Assembly: GCF_014639535.1 (NCBI RefSeq)
Contig: NZ_BMGA01000007.1
Location: 124,510-188,509, forward strand
From: Flavobacterium palustre
GTDB taxonomy: Bacteria; Bacteroidota; Bacteroidia; Flavobacteriales; Flavobacteriaceae
Direction of reading: 5' to 3'
DNA: 64,000 nt
Position 1 is the first letter of the stretch; each line of letters begins with the position of its first letter. Both the position numbers and the translations under genes were made by a program. This document shows, piece after piece, positions 18,401-27,300 of the stretch. The notes under the pieces were generated by a model. That model made no database searches. It was not told the DNA's origin and saw only the letters and a list, made by a program, of their open reading frames with translations.

Positions 18401-18452
18401 TTGAGACTAGAAAAACTCCCAGCCATAAAAGTATATTTAATATTTTTTTCAT
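15405..18452 (-). CDS. SusC/RagA-family TonB-dependent transporter (locus 1)
   Basis: A 1015-residue outer-membrane transporter. The signal peptide ends near INAQ (residue 23). A carboxypeptidase-regulatory-like domain follows (about 32-115, [23 protein letters not shown]). The plug domain contains [35 protein letters not shown] and the SusC signature [27 protein letters not shown]. The rest is the 22-strand barrel ending in an aromatic C-terminus (SAGLSVTF). It imports a ligand bound by SusD using TonB energy. It heads an operon with susD and a sulfatase. A consensus promoter lies about 530 nt upstream, leaving a very long leader that contains a poly-Cys mini-ORF (separate entries). Confidence 0.96.
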   Translation of the reverse strand: [1015 protein letters not shown]

Positions 18453-18547
18453 TACTTTGTTTTAGTTTAAATAATAAGGAGCCTGAAGGCTGATTTTATC
18501 AACTTTCTTTTTTCCTTTTTTGAGATGAACATTTCTTTTTAAACTTC

Positions 18548-18573
18548 GCCATTTCTGTTGCCACAGAAATGGC
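18548..18573 (+). terminator. Plus-strand terminator-like hairpin in the susC leader
   Basis: The perfect 11-bp stem GCCATTTCTGT / ACAGAAATGGC has a 4-nt loop and runs into seven Ts on the plus strand only. No plus-strand gene lies upstream for more than 12 kb, so either an unannotated antisense RNA ends here, or the hairpin acts within the minus-strand leader and the T-run is coincidental. Confidence 0.5.
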
Positions 18574-18819
18574 TTTTTTTATTTACAACACATTAACTTC
18601 ATTTCTTTTATTTTTTGATTAGTACTATTTTGATATTTTTTAGATTCAAAAAGAATATAATTTTTCTATACCCTAAGAAACGATCTTTAGATCTTCAATA
18701 GCATTTCTTATATACTTTTACCACTAAATTTTTGTGTAATTCTTCTTTTAAAAATGGGTTGGTTTTGTTTAATAATTCCAAGTTCTTTTTAACCTTAAAT
18801 ATAACTTATACAAAACCCA

Positions 18820-18835
18820 ATAAGCCCAAGCTTAT
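18820..18835 (-). promoter_or_regulatory. Hairpin directly after the poly-Cys mini-ORF
   Basis: The 6-bp stem ATAAGC / GCTTAT has a 4-nt loop and starts 6 nt after the mini-ORF stop, followed by TGGGTTTTGT on the minus strand. It is too weak and too poor in U to be a standard terminator, but it sits where a terminating or stalled ribosome would change its folding. Confidence 0.4.
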
Positions 18836-18841
18836 AAAACG

Positions 18842-18895
18842 CTAACAGCAACAACACATTCGTCCAGGATTGACGAATACCGGTTTTAATTGCAT
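18842..18895 (-). CDS. Poly-cysteine leader peptide (17 aa) of the susCD-sulfatase operon
   Basis: A mini-ORF on the minus strand: ATG at 18893-18895, TAG at 18842-18844, product MQLKPVFVNPGRMCCCC. The last four sense codons are TGT TGT TGC TGT, all Cys, directly before the stop. It begins about 80 nt after the predicted transcription start of the susC operon. Poly-Cys mini-ORFs ending at the stop codon are known in mycobacteria as cysteine-responsive attenuators of sulfur genes, and this has the same design. Here the downstream operon encodes SusC, SusD, a sulfatase and FGE. I infer that ribosome progress over the Cys codons reports cysteine supply. Synonymous Cys codon use (TGT and TGC) argues against a simple nucleotide repeat. 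The downstream antiterminator or occlusion mechanism is not resolved. Confidence 0.75.
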   Translation of the reverse strand: MQLKPVFVNPGRMCCCC

Positions 18896-18982
18896 GATCA
18901 AAAAAGAGGTGTTTTTGATAGTTTTCAAAGCGTCTGTTTTTATTAATGATTATCGTTTTTTAAATTCTACTAATTCGATAGA

Positions 18983-19013
18983 CAAAGTTAAGTTAAAATT
19001 CAAACTGACCAAA
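18983..19013 (-). promoter_or_regulatory. Consensus promoter of the susCD-sulfatase operon
   Basis: On the minus strand TTTG (19010-19013) is followed after exactly 19 bp by TAACTTTG (18983-18990), a full match to the Bacteroidota TTTG-N19-TAnnTTTG promoter. It points at the poly-Cys mini-ORF and susC. No other full match is present between it and susC. Confidence 0.8.
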
Positions 19014-19226
19014 CGAAAACTTAATTTTTTTTTAAAACAAACTACTGACTGTCCTTACAGAGGGCACACTAACAAACAGCAAACAATTTAAAAAACAACA
19101 ACTTACACTTTGAAATATATTCAAAAAAAAGAATCTAATTGGCAAATTAAAACCAAAAAGCCAATTACAGAGAAGTAAAAAACCTATTCTTTATAGTATT
19201 TGTAAAAAAAATAGGAAATAAAAAAA

Positions 19227-19254
19227 GGGATAATCCCTCAAAAAAGATTATCCC
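19227..19254 (-). terminator. Intrinsic terminator of the raffinose-type operon
   Basis: The perfect 9-bp stem GGGATAATC / GATTATCCC has a 10-nt loop and a T-run on the minus strand, 42 nt after the fructokinase stop. Confidence 0.88.
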
Positions 19255-19295
19255 AACAATAACACACCTAGAATTTAAAAATTCTGGCGCTAATT

Positions 19296-20192
19296 TCAAA
19301 CCATCATAAACTTTTTGATTTCTTTATTCGAAATTTTAGGATTAGCTCCTTCATGCCCTGCAACTAAAGCTCCAATAGCACAGGCATAATTCAAAGATTT
19401 CTGCGGTGATTTTCCTTTCATTAATCTTAAAATCAGAGTCGCCAAAAAAGAATCTCCGGCTCCAACGGTATCCACCACTTTTATAAAATAACCGCTATTG
19501 TAATAAAACTTATCATTGTAATACAAAACAGCTCCAAAGGCTCCTTTGGTTACACAAATTTGTTTGGTATTGGTTCTTTCGGCAATGAATTTAATATTTT
19601 GCTCAAAAGAATTGTACGGAGATTCTAATTTCTGACTGATTTCATACAATTCTTCGTCATTAAGCTTGATAAAATCAGCCTTTGACATTAATTCGATAAG
19701 TACTTCTGTTGTGTAATAAGGAGCTCTCAAATTAGCGTCTAAAATTTTATATTTTGCCTTTTCCAAAAGACCGTATAATGTTGATCTGGAAACCTCATCA
19801 CGGCAAATCAAACTTCCAAAAACAAAGGCATCTGCTTCAGAAACTTTTTTATCCATTTCTTTTGTTGGTACAATTTTATCCCAGGAAGAAGGATAATGAA
19901 TATCATAAGAAGCATTTCCTTTATCATTAATCATAACATGAACTACTCCACTCATATAATCCGAATCCACTTGTATAGCATCGGAACTCATATTGTGGTC
20001 TTCGATGTATTTAACTATATCCTGGCCATTTTCATCATTACCAATTTTACTTATTATTGTTGAAGAAACTCCCAGAGAATTCATTCTCAATGCTACATTT
20101 AAAGGTGCTCCGCCAATTTTTTTATGCGTTGGAAAAACATCCCATAAAACTTCTCCAAAGCAAACCACATTCAATCCGTGTTTTTTATTCAT
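19296..20192 (-). CDS. PfkB-family carbohydrate kinase, probable fructokinase
   Basis: A 298-residue cytosolic ribokinase-family sugar kinase without signal peptide. The N-terminal part has the substrate-site glycines in KIGGAPLNVALRMNSLG. The C-terminal signature DTVGAGDSFLATLILRLM holds the anion hole and the catalytic Asp (GAGD). The start VVCFGEVLWDVFPT is close to bacterial fructokinases. Given its place as the last gene of an operon encoding a GH32 beta-fructosidase and a sugar porter, the natural substrate is fructose, giving fructose 6-phosphate (or 1-phosphate) for glycolysis. It starts 23 nt after the GH36 gene. Other PfkB substrates such as tagatose or ribose remain possible. Confidence 0.88.
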   Translation of the reverse strand: MNKKHGLNVVCFGEVLWDVFPTHKKIGGAPLNVALRMNSLGVSSTIISKIGNDENGQDIVKYIEDHNMSSDAIQVDSDYMSGVVHVMINDKGNASYDIHYPSSWDKIVPTKEMDKKVSEADAFVFGSLICRDEVSRSTLYGLLEKAKYKILDANLRAPYYTTEVLIELMSKADFIKLNDEELYEISQKLESPYNSFEQNIKFIAERTNTKQICVTKGAFGAVLYYNDKFYYNSGYFIKVVDTVGAGDSFLATLILRLMKGKSPQKSLNYACAIGALVAGHEGANPKISNKEIKKFMMV

Positions 20193-20215
20193 CTTTTAAA
20201 TCTTTAAATTCTAAA

Positions 20216-22435
20216 TTATTTTGCCTCCTCGATTTCTAACACCACACTTGTTCTTTTTAAAGTAACGTTTGGGTTAAAGCCTACTTTCATCAGATAATCT
20301 CCGGTAAAGTATTCCTCCCCTTTGATTGTTGAACTCGTTTCAGGATATAAATTAATCTCTTTGATTTTATATTTTTTCAAAGGATCTAAACCTTTCATAA
20401 TTACAGGTCGTTTAGTGGCAGTTATTGCATATCTGTTATTGATCAGGTAATTAAACATAATTGCCTTGCTTTTATTTTTATTTACATAGATCAATGCTGC
20501 TATATCATTTTCATGTGGATTAACCAATCGAAACATATCACCATGCCATACAATATCTTTGAATGAATTATAATTCTCTACGGCTTGTTTACAAAATACT
20601 TTATCATTAGCTTCTAATTCGCCGGCTACAATATCAAAACCTAACTTGCCCATACTGGCCACATCTACTCTGAATTTCAGAGGTTGTTTTCCCCAATCGG
20701 TAACGTGATTGCATGTTGCAATAGCAGGAAAAAAATAGGAGTAATCCCATTGTAGAAAAATGCGTTCTATAGGATCGGTATCATCACTTGGCCAGAATTC
20801 CGTAAAATATTTCAAAAACTCATAATCACCACGACCACCACCACCGGAACAAAGCATTATAGGAACTTTTGGATATTTAGCACGAATGCGTTGCAGCACT
20901 TTATACAATCCTTTTACATAATCAACATACAGATTGGATTGTGGAATTCCCTTTTTATGAAGATAAGCCGAATACGCATTATAAATAACGGCATTACAAT
21001 CCCATTTAATAAAAGCCAATTCCGGATTTTTCACGAATAAATCATCTACAATTCCATAAACAAAATCCTGAACTTGCGGATTTGACAAATCCAATACGAG
21101 TTGGTTTCTATAATAAATCTCAGGTCTTTCAGGTTGTCGTATTACCCAATCCTGATGTTTTTCGTATAACTCACTTCTGGGATTTACCATTTCAGGTTCA
21201 ATCCAGATACCAAATTTCACTCCTTCTTTTTTAGCTTCTTTAACCAAATAACCCAATCCACTTGGCAGTTTCTTTTTATTTTCCTGCCAGTCTCCTAATC
21301 CTGCATCGTCGTTATTTCGTGGGTATTTATTTCCAAACCAGCCATCGTCTAATAAAAACATATCAACCCCCAAATCTTTGGCGTCTTTAAACAAGGCTTT
21401 TATTTTATTTTCATCAAAATCAAAATAAGTGGCCTCCCAATTATTCAACAAAGTCAGACGCTCTCCTTCACCATCTAATATTCGGTATTTTCTTGCCCAA
21501 TCGTGTAAATTTCTACTTGCCTCTCCGGTACCGTTATTCGATAAAGCATAAATTAAGGAAGGTGTTTTAAAGGTTTCATTTGGAACCAATGAATATTCGG
21601 AAGCAAACGGGTTGATTCCTGCAATAAAACGAAGGTTTTTATGCGAATCAATCTCAAAATCCAATTTAAAATTACTGCTCCATGCTAATTGACCCAACAT
21701 AACTGTCCCTTCATTTTCGGAAGCCGGTTTCCCAAATGACACTATAAAATTAGGTGTTTGCAACAGCATTGCTCTGGTTCCCAGTTTAGAATCTATTGTT
21801 TTAATCCCTTGGGTCAACTTTGTTTCCTGAGGCTGCATTTCTTTTAGATATTCTCCCTGAAAACTCGTGAGATAGAAATCTTTATGGGCAAAATATAAAT
21901 TAGCCGAAGCGTATTTTTGTAATACAACCGGCTTTTTCTCCTTGTGTTTGATTTCTGTCCATTGTTCGATTACATTCTCTTTTTCCCAAACCTTATAAAA
22001 CAAAGTCACTTCAAAAGCATAAACAGGATCTTTAAGAAGAATACTGGTAACTGAAATATTGGCATCTAATTTTTCTTTTTTATGACTCACATATTTGAGT
22101 TCTAAAGAAGGATTTCCATCGGCATGTTTTACCTGAATGGCTGGTTCAGACAAATTCCAGGTTCCCGCAGGAGTATAAGCCGAATTATAAATTCCGGCAT
22201 TGGATTCATCATAATTATAGCTTGCAGCAACATTCCTGTACTCCACTTCATTTTGTAATGGCTTGCCAAAATAAACCATTCGCAATCTGTTATTGCTATC
22301 TGTTTGCATTAATAACACATTGTTTTCGGTAGCAATAGGAATGATTGTTTGTGCTGTTAAATTGCAGACACAAATAACCAAACTAAAAAGCAATCCTATT
22401 TGATTCCTTTTATATGTTTGTCGTTTCTCTCTCAT
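20216..22435 (-). CDS. GH36 alpha-galactosidase, exported
   Basis: A 739-residue enzyme with a signal peptide (hydrophobic core GLLFSLVICVCNLTA). It has the N-terminal beta-sandwich (to about residue 320), the TIM barrel from about 330 (MFLLDDGWFGNKYPRNNDDAGLGDWQENKKKLPSGL), and a C-terminal beta domain. The nucleophile lies in FIKWDCN (Asp479), and the acid/base in WPSDDTDPIERI. The AGLGDW and RNQLVLDLSNPQV segments are typical of GH36. It removes terminal alpha-1,6-galactose from raffinose, stachyose or melibiose in the periplasm. It lies between susD and the fructokinase gene. With the GH27 enzyme at the other end, the operon carries two unrelated alpha-galactosidases, perhaps for different chain lengths or cellular locations. 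Confidence 0.93.
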   Translation of the reverse strand: MREKRQTYKRNQIGLLFSLVICVCNLTAQTIIPIATENNVLLMQTDSNNRLRMVYFGKPLQNEVEYRNVAASYNYDESNAGIYNSAYTPAGTWNLSEPAIQVKHADGNPSLELKYVSHKKEKLDANISVTSILLKDPVYAFEVTLFYKVWEKENVIEQWTEIKHKEKKPVVLQKYASANLYFAHKDFYLTSFQGEYLKEMQPQETKLTQGIKTIDSKLGTRAMLLQTPNFIVSFGKPASENEGTVMLGQLAWSSNFKLDFEIDSHKNLRFIAGINPFASEYSLVPNETFKTPSLIYALSNNGTGEASRNLHDWARKYRILDGEGERLTLLNNWEATYFDFDENKIKALFKDAKDLGVDMFLLDDGWFGNKYPRNNDDAGLGDWQENKKKLPSGLGYLVKEAKKEGVKFGIWIEPEMVNPRSELYEKHQDWVIRQPERPEIYYRNQLVLDLSNPQVQDFVYGIVDDLFVKNPELAFIKWDCNAVIYNAYSAYLHKKGIPQSNLYVDYVKGLYKVLQRIRAKYPKVPIMLCSGGGGRGDYEFLKYFTEFWPSDDTDPIERIFLQWDYSYFFPAIATCNHVTDWGKQPLKFRVDVASMGKLGFDIVAGELEANDKVFCKQAVENYNSFKDIVWHGDMFRLVNPHENDIAALIYVNKNKSKAIMFNYLINNRYAITATKRPVIMKGLDPLKKYKIKEINLYPETSSTIKGEEYFTGDYLMKVGFNPNVTLKRTSVVLEIEEAK

Positions 22436-22547
22436 AATTCCGGTTTAAAATATTTTAAGACAATGTGAAAAAAGCTAAAGGCAAATAAACACCTGCCTTT
22501 AGCTAAATAAAAAAACACTAATTTAACAACAATTATTAACCTTATTT

Positions 22548-24293
22548 TTAATACCCGGGATTTTGCGTGTATAATCCTCCTGTAAAATCAATTTCTCTTT
22601 GAGGTATTGGATAATATTCATCTCTACCTGCTGTAAAATGAGCACTTGACAAGAAACCTTTTCTGTCCTCTTCAACATCAAGATAAGCATTTAACACCGG
22701 TTCTGCAATTCCCCATCGTACCAAATCAAAGAATCTTGGACCCTCCATACCAAATTCCAATCTTCTTTCAAACATCAATGCTTTCATAGCATATTCTTTT
22801 GAAGGGAAAGAAAGATAAGGTTCAACTTTATAAACATTTGAAGCTCCTGCGGCTAAAGTCATTGCTGTACTTGCAGCGGCTCTGGCTCTAATTTGATTAA
22901 TAATTGGTAAAGCTTCTGCATATCTGTTTAACTGTATTAAAGCTTCTGCTTTAAATAATAACACATCGGCATATCTAATAAAATCTACGTTTTTAGATGT
23001 TCCTACAAATGGTCCGTTTTTAACATAACAAGAACAATCTGGAGATTGTTGCTCTTTCATATTTCCAAAGTAGCCATAAACACCCGGATCACGAGCCCAA
23101 CTAGATTTGTAAACCATATCCCCTGCCGTTTTCAAGGTATTTTTGTATTTGAATGGTCTGCCTGGAATCCCTACTGTATGGTCAATTCTTGGATCCAGTG
23201 TTTTGCCGGCAGCAATTGGCGCACTTCCATCCACAACATTTACCGTGATAACATTAGAATCATTAAATGTATCCAACAATGGTAAACCGGTAACGGCATC
23301 TGTTTGAAACGCATTTACCATGTTCTGACTTGCCATGTGGAAACCACAACATCCGTAAAGCGGGTTACCATGAGGCGAATTCAATCCGGTTACAAAACTT
23401 ACTCTTCCAGTATTAGTCCCGTCATTAATAGAAAACTGAACTGCCCAGATAGATTCCGGACCATTATCACGACCGTCTAAGAAGTTATATCCAAAATCTG
23501 ATTCTAAAGCACCTGTTACCTGATCAGCATAATCAATCACTTCCTGTAATCTGGCTGCATTGATGTTTATTACCTGATGCTCATCATTCTGTTCATAAGC
23601 CTGATACAATCTTAATTTTGCCAAATAAGCCGATGCTGCATTTTTATCCGCTCTCCCCACCTGATCCTGTGAAGGAGGTAAATTTTCATGAGCAAAAATA
23701 AAATCATCAGCAATTTTATTCCACAAAGCATCCGAAGTTAAATCATTTGAAGTTTGTAAAATTTGCTCTTTAGTAAGTTCTTCTGTAATGAAGGGCACTT
23801 TATTAAACAACAACTTCAACATAAAGTAAGAATGCGCTCTTAAAAAACGTAATTCTGCCTGTCTGGTTTTCTTTAACGGATAATCTGTTTCTGAGAACGC
23901 ATTAATTACAGACAAAGCAAAGTTAGCTCTGGAAATTGCCTTATAGTGATTCGTCCAGGTTCTAGGCAACATCCAATCTCCATAATCCGGAATGGTTAAA
24001 TTATATTGCTCGTATCTGTCCACAACATCTACGTCGCCACGACCACCCCCGCCTTTATAAGCATCATCAGATCGCACACTACCGTAAACCCACTGACTGG
24101 TAATTGGCCCAATCATTTCGTCATTTCCAATTGCAGCATAAGCAGCATTAACAAGAGCATCAGCATTGGCTATAGTAGCAACCTGATCTGGCTTTAATGC
24201 TCCTTTAGGTTCATAATCTAAAAAATCTGAGCTACATGAAGCCAGCAATAAAGCTGACATGAAGCTAACAACTATTTTATTATATTTTTTCAT
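22548..24293 (-). CDS. SusD/RagB-family lipoprotein (raffinose-type locus)
   Basis: A 581-residue surface lipoprotein with lipobox MSALLLASC (Cys20 region). The SusD fold shows ANADALVNAAYAAIGNDEM, HYKAISRANFALSVIN and RFLRAHSYFMLKLLFNKVPFI in the N-terminal half, and the C-terminal RYADVLLFKAEALIQLNRYAEALPIINQIRARA plus MFERRLEFGMEGPRFFDLVRWG. It would bind the oligosaccharide over the SusC pore. It begins 9 nt after susC ends, so the two are co-translated. Compared with the locus-1 SusD it is about 100 residues longer, mostly in the middle loops that usually shape ligand specificity. Raffinose-family or related fructosides are the inferred ligands from the neighbouring enzymes. Confidence 0.95.
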   Translation of the reverse strand: MKKYNKIVVSFMSALLLASCSSDFLDYEPKGALKPDQVATIANADALVNAAYAAIGNDEMIGPITSQWVYGSVRSDDAYKGGGGRGDVDVVDRYEQYNLTIPDYGDWMLPRTWTNHYKAISRANFALSVINAFSETDYPLKKTRQAELRFLRAHSYFMLKLLFNKVPFITEELTKEQILQTSNDLTSDALWNKIADDFIFAHENLPPSQDQVGRADKNAASAYLAKLRLYQAYEQNDEHQVININAARLQEVIDYADQVTGALESDFGYNFLDGRDNGPESIWAVQFSINDGTNTGRVSFVTGLNSPHGNPLYGCCGFHMASQNMVNAFQTDAVTGLPLLDTFNDSNVITVNVVDGSAPIAAGKTLDPRIDHTVGIPGRPFKYKNTLKTAGDMVYKSSWARDPGVYGYFGNMKEQQSPDCSCYVKNGPFVGTSKNVDFIRYADVLLFKAEALIQLNRYAEALPIINQIRARAAASTAMTLAAGASNVYKVEPYLSFPSKEYAMKALMFERRLEFGMEGPRFFDLVRWGIAEPVLNAYLDVEEDRKGFLSSAHFTAGRDEYYPIPQREIDFTGGLYTQNPGY

Positions 24294-24302
24294 GAGAATT
24301 AA

Positions 24303-27300
24303 TTAAAAGTTTAAGTTAACACCTAATGAGAATGTTGTAGGTACTGGTATTGAGTTGATATTAGTACGTTCCGGATCAGAACCGATATATCCTTTTGGAG
24401 TAAACCAAAATAAGTTCTCTCCCTGAGCATATATTCTACAACGAGTAATAAAACCGGTTTTTTCAGTTATACTCTCCGGCAATGAATATCCAATTTGGAT
24501 GTTTCTAACTTTAAAATAAGAATTGTTTCTTAATAAATAATCGGACATATTAGCGTAATCCGTATTATTTGTTGTCAGCGAAGGTATGTTACTACTTGTA
24601 TTTGTTGGAGACCAGGCATTCAATGTTCCAGGCCCAGCATTTTCTCTTCCCTGAACAAAATTGTTCCAATAGATATAAGGATCAACTCCTTTTCTTCCTG
24701 TTACTCCTGAACCAAAGATGGACATATCAATATTTTTATAAGCCAAACTAATATTGATACCATATTCCAATTTAGGTTGTGTAGAACCAATAAACGTTCT
24801 GTCATCAGAATTGATTACCCCGTCATTATTAATATCAACAAATTTAATACCTCCTAATCTGGAAGCCACCTGGGTTGCATGTGAGTCAATATCCTCCTGT
24901 GACTGAAACAATCCGTCTGTCTTGAAACCAAAAATTTCAAACTGTGAATGACCAACAATTGAATTTGCTGCTGTACCCGGATATGCCGATCTTACTTCTT
25001 CAGGTAATTGAGTAATTTTATTTTTTGTCGCACCAAAATTGGTCGTCACATTAAAATTCAATCCGTTTTCTAAAGTATCTGAATATCCTAAAACCAATTC
25101 CCAACCTTTGTTAGAAGTAGAGGCTCCATTCACAAAACGCTGTTGTCCTTCTCCTAAAACCGAAGCAACTGGTGGTTTAATTAAAATTCCTTCTGTTTTT
25201 CTGGTAAAATAATCGAAGGAACCTGATAATTTGTTATCTAAAAAAGCAAAATCCAATCCCACGTTGACCTCTTTAGTAGATTCCCATTTCAACCCTGAAT
25301 TGGCAGCCTGGATAGAAACAAAACCAGATGGTAAATTTCCTGTATTAACGCCACCCAAATCATAGGCAGTACCCACATTATAATAAATATTGAAAAAATC
25401 AGGTATAAAAACATTTTGGTTCACTCCGTATCTGGCTTCAAACAAACCTAAACTGGCAAAATCTCCAATAGATTGATTTCCTACCTCACCATAACCGGCA
25501 CGAAGTTTTAATGACGAAAGCGCTTTAACATTTTTCATAAAATCTTCATTACTGATTTTCCAACCTACTGTAGCAGCCGGAAAAATACCGTATCTGTTGT
25601 CTTCTCCAAATCGGGAAGAACCATCACGTCTGATAGTAAAAGTTGCCAAATATTTATCCGAAAAGGCATAATTTACTTTTCCAAACTGAGAAAGCAATCG
25701 GCTTCCTGTTGTTAGTCCATTTGAGGTTCTGGATCCTGAAGCTGCCGATAATACAAAATAAGATTCTGATTCTACAGCAAAATTCTCTCCACGGGCCAGT
25801 AAACTATGAAAATCTGTTTTAACCGATTCCACACCCACCAGGACACCAATTTTATGATCGGAAAGCTTTACATTATAATTCAAAGTATTCGAAATGGTTA
25901 AACTTGAATATTTATTAGTATCATGAGTTAGGCTATTATTTGTTCTGTTAACAGATCCATTACTAACCATAGGTTCAATATCTTTTCTGCTGAAATCATT
26001 AAAATCCATACCAATACTATTTCTGTAAGTAAGATTTTTGATTAAATCAATTTCTGTAAAAACATTTCCATACAAGGAAATTCTTCTGGTATTATCCCAT
26101 CTGTTTAAATACTGCATCAACAAAGGGTTATTTCTATCAGAATATCCGGAACCTAATGGTCCACCGTATCCTCCGGAATTAGTATAAACCGGAATGGTTG
26201 GTGCCAATGAAATAGCCAAAGCCGGAACCGGAGAATTACCAACATCGTTAGCGGCTAATCTTTCATTCGATTGTGTAAACTGTGAATTAATACCAAATCG
26301 CACCTTGTCGTTAAACAACTTGAAGTTAGCATTCAATCTTGCAGTGTATCTTTCAAAATTGGTATATTTCAGCATTCCTGTATTATCCAGATAACCTAAA
26401 TTCAACATGGCATTGGATTTCTCTGTACCTCCTGAAACAGACAGGTCATTATTGATAACAAATCCTGTTTTATATACTGTTTCCTGCCAATCTGTATTTC
26501 CTGCCGGCATATTAGTATCTCCACCTACAAAAGGTTTAACTGACACACTATTTAATACCGGATTATTTAGGTCATTATTCCAGTCAAAATCATAGATTTC
26601 ACCATATCCATCCTCAGGAAGTGCTCCATCATTAACTGATGCCTGCCACAAAACCTTCCCTCTATCCAATGAATTCAGCATTCTATACCTTTGTTTTTTC
26701 TCTGACATAGCAGAAATGCTGGTACTGTAAGACACATTCATTCTTTCCCCTTTGAAAGCATTTTTGGTTGTTACCACAATAACACCATTGGCCGCTCTGG
26801 AACCATAAATAGAAGAAGCAGAAGCATCCTTTAATACCTGAACCGATTCTATGGCACTAGGATTTAAACTGGCAAAAACTTCAGGTCTTACCGTAGGAAC
26901 ACCGTCAATTACATACAATGGATCAGTATTTCCCAGGGTGCTTACCCCTCTAATTAAAATCTTGCTGCTGGTACCACTTGGATCTCCCGATTTTTCGATA
27001 GACAAACCGGCAACCCTACCCTGTAGTGCCTGCATGGCATTCCCCGAACTCATACTTTGTCCCTCAATAGGTTTCATCTCAACAACAACTACAGCTCCAG
27101 TTACATCGACTTTTCGTTCCTTAGAATATCCAGTTACCACAACCTCGGTTAATTGCTGTGATTCGGATTTTAAAATAATATTAATCGTTTCCTGACCATT
27201 TACTTGTACAGTTTGATTTGTAAAACCCACATAACTAAAAGTTAAAGTTGCTTTTGGATCTACATTTCTAAGTTCGTATTTCCCGTCTATATCAGTTATA

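Larger units (their letters stand above)
18453..18976 (-). promoter_or_regulatory. Long 5' leader of the susCD-sulfatase operon
   Basis: If transcription starts about 7 nt after the -7 element at 18983-18990, the leader before the susC start is about 520 nt. Reading along the minus strand it contains the poly-Cys mini-ORF (18842-18895), a hairpin directly after its stop (18820-18835), a compound hairpin near 18680-18720 built from AAGAAA/TTTCTT and GATC/GATC arms, the 11-bp hairpin at 18548-18573, and a small AGCC/GGCT hairpin at about 18480-18491 close to the susC start. None is followed by a U-tract on this strand. A plus-strand frame of 73 codons here is judged spurious. Confidence 0.55.

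Noticed and set aside
18870-19091. A 73-codon plus-strand frame upstream of susC.
   Set aside because: It overlaps the consensus minus-strand promoter and the poly-Cys mini-ORF, has low-complexity Lys/Phe-rich content and no family likeness.
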